A stretch of DNA of 13,250 nucleotides. It comes from Deltaproteobacteria bacterium (GTDB lineage: Bacteria > Chloroflexota > Dehalococcoidia > Dehalococcoidales > BS750m-G39). Below, one piece after another: positions 13,100 through 13,250 of this stretch; positions within the stretch are counted from its first letter, which is position 1; every line of letters starts with the position of its first letter. The stretch covers positions 1-13,250 of the forward strand of contig JABMRW010000004.1 in assembly GCA_013202445.1 (NCBI GenBank). Direction: 5' to 3'. A model generated the notes under the pieces. It had not been told where the DNA came from and made no database searches. It saw only the letters and a program-made list of their open reading frames with translations. The position numbers and the translations under genes were made by a program.

Positions 13100-13250
13100 A
13101 TGTTTCGTCCTAGAGCAGCTATGTTGACCCTTTACGGTGATTACGTGCTGCATAAGGGTGGTGAGATCGGGATTGGTAGTCTAGTCAGACTGCTCAGCAA
13201 TTTTGGCCTGTCGGAACAGGCTATCAGGTCAGCGGTTTCAAGGATGTGCC
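13100..13250 (+). CDS. PaaX-family transcriptional regulator, N-terminal part (runs off window)
   Basis: Only the first 50 codons are present. The residues read as a PaaX-type N-terminal winged-helix: RAAMLTLYGDYVLHKGGEIG, then SLVRLLSNFGLSEQAIR and SAVSRM, matching the family pattern of a GDYV motif, a GSLIRLL-like helix and an S-E-x-A-(V/I)-R-x-AVSR recognition helix. PaaX represses phenylacetate degradation genes in E. coli and responds to phenylacetyl-CoA; relatives control other acyl-CoA pathways. Here the target is unknown. The ATG is supported by TGAGG (13088-13092) seven bases upstream. The start lies beyond the rplT terminator, so this is a new transcription unit. Confidence 0.82.
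   Translation, partial: MFRPRAAMLTLYGDYVLHKGGEIGIGSLVRLLSNFGLSEQAIRSAVSRMC

Overview
The window reads as an ordinary chromosomal stretch of an uncultured-type bacterium. The best guess is a Dehalococcoidia-like member of the Chloroflexota. This rests on impression rather than a marker search: moderate GC, a corrinoid-linked methyltetrahydrofolate methyltransferase beside an acyl-CoA ligase, zinc-ribbon/RDD and DUF2339 membrane proteins, a ThrRS without a TGS domain and a PaaX regulator. Gene density is high. Several genes start with TTG, GTG or ATA rather than ATG.

Left part (1-5860). After the 3' end of a tRNA (1-37), everything is on the minus strand. An RDD-family protein and a DUF2339 multipass protein form a two-gene operon (3329 down to 166) with a TTGACA/TATACT promoter; both begin with the same kind of double-CxxC zinc ribbon. 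Upstream lies a pyruvate-kinase-like gene (4667-3510) with its own intrinsic terminator. Its protein lacks the B domain and several active-site residues, and it seems to be transcribed without a leader. Next is a DivIVA-like coiled-coil protein (5793-4873) with an unassigned C-terminal domain.

Middle part (5861-9330), plus strand: an unrecognised 229-residue protein, tRNA-Gly(CCC), an AMP-forming acyl-CoA ligase and, 26 bases later, a pterin-binding methyltransferase of the AcsE/MtvB type. The last two probably share an mRNA.

Right part (9331-13250), plus strand: thrS-infC-rpmI-rplT, the widely conserved translation cluster. thrS has a promoter with two tandem extended -10 boxes. infC has its own promoter, an ATA start codon and a long Lys/Glu repeat tail. 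A strong terminator follows rplT. Then comes about 530 bases without a convincing gene, rich in palindromes, and finally the first 50 codons of a PaaX-family regulator.

No CRISPR array, transposase, prophage or defence system is visible. The most unusual items are the B-domainless pyruvate kinase homologue, the ATA-initiated infC with its repeat tail, the coiled-coil protein's C-terminal domain, and the palindrome cluster after rplT.
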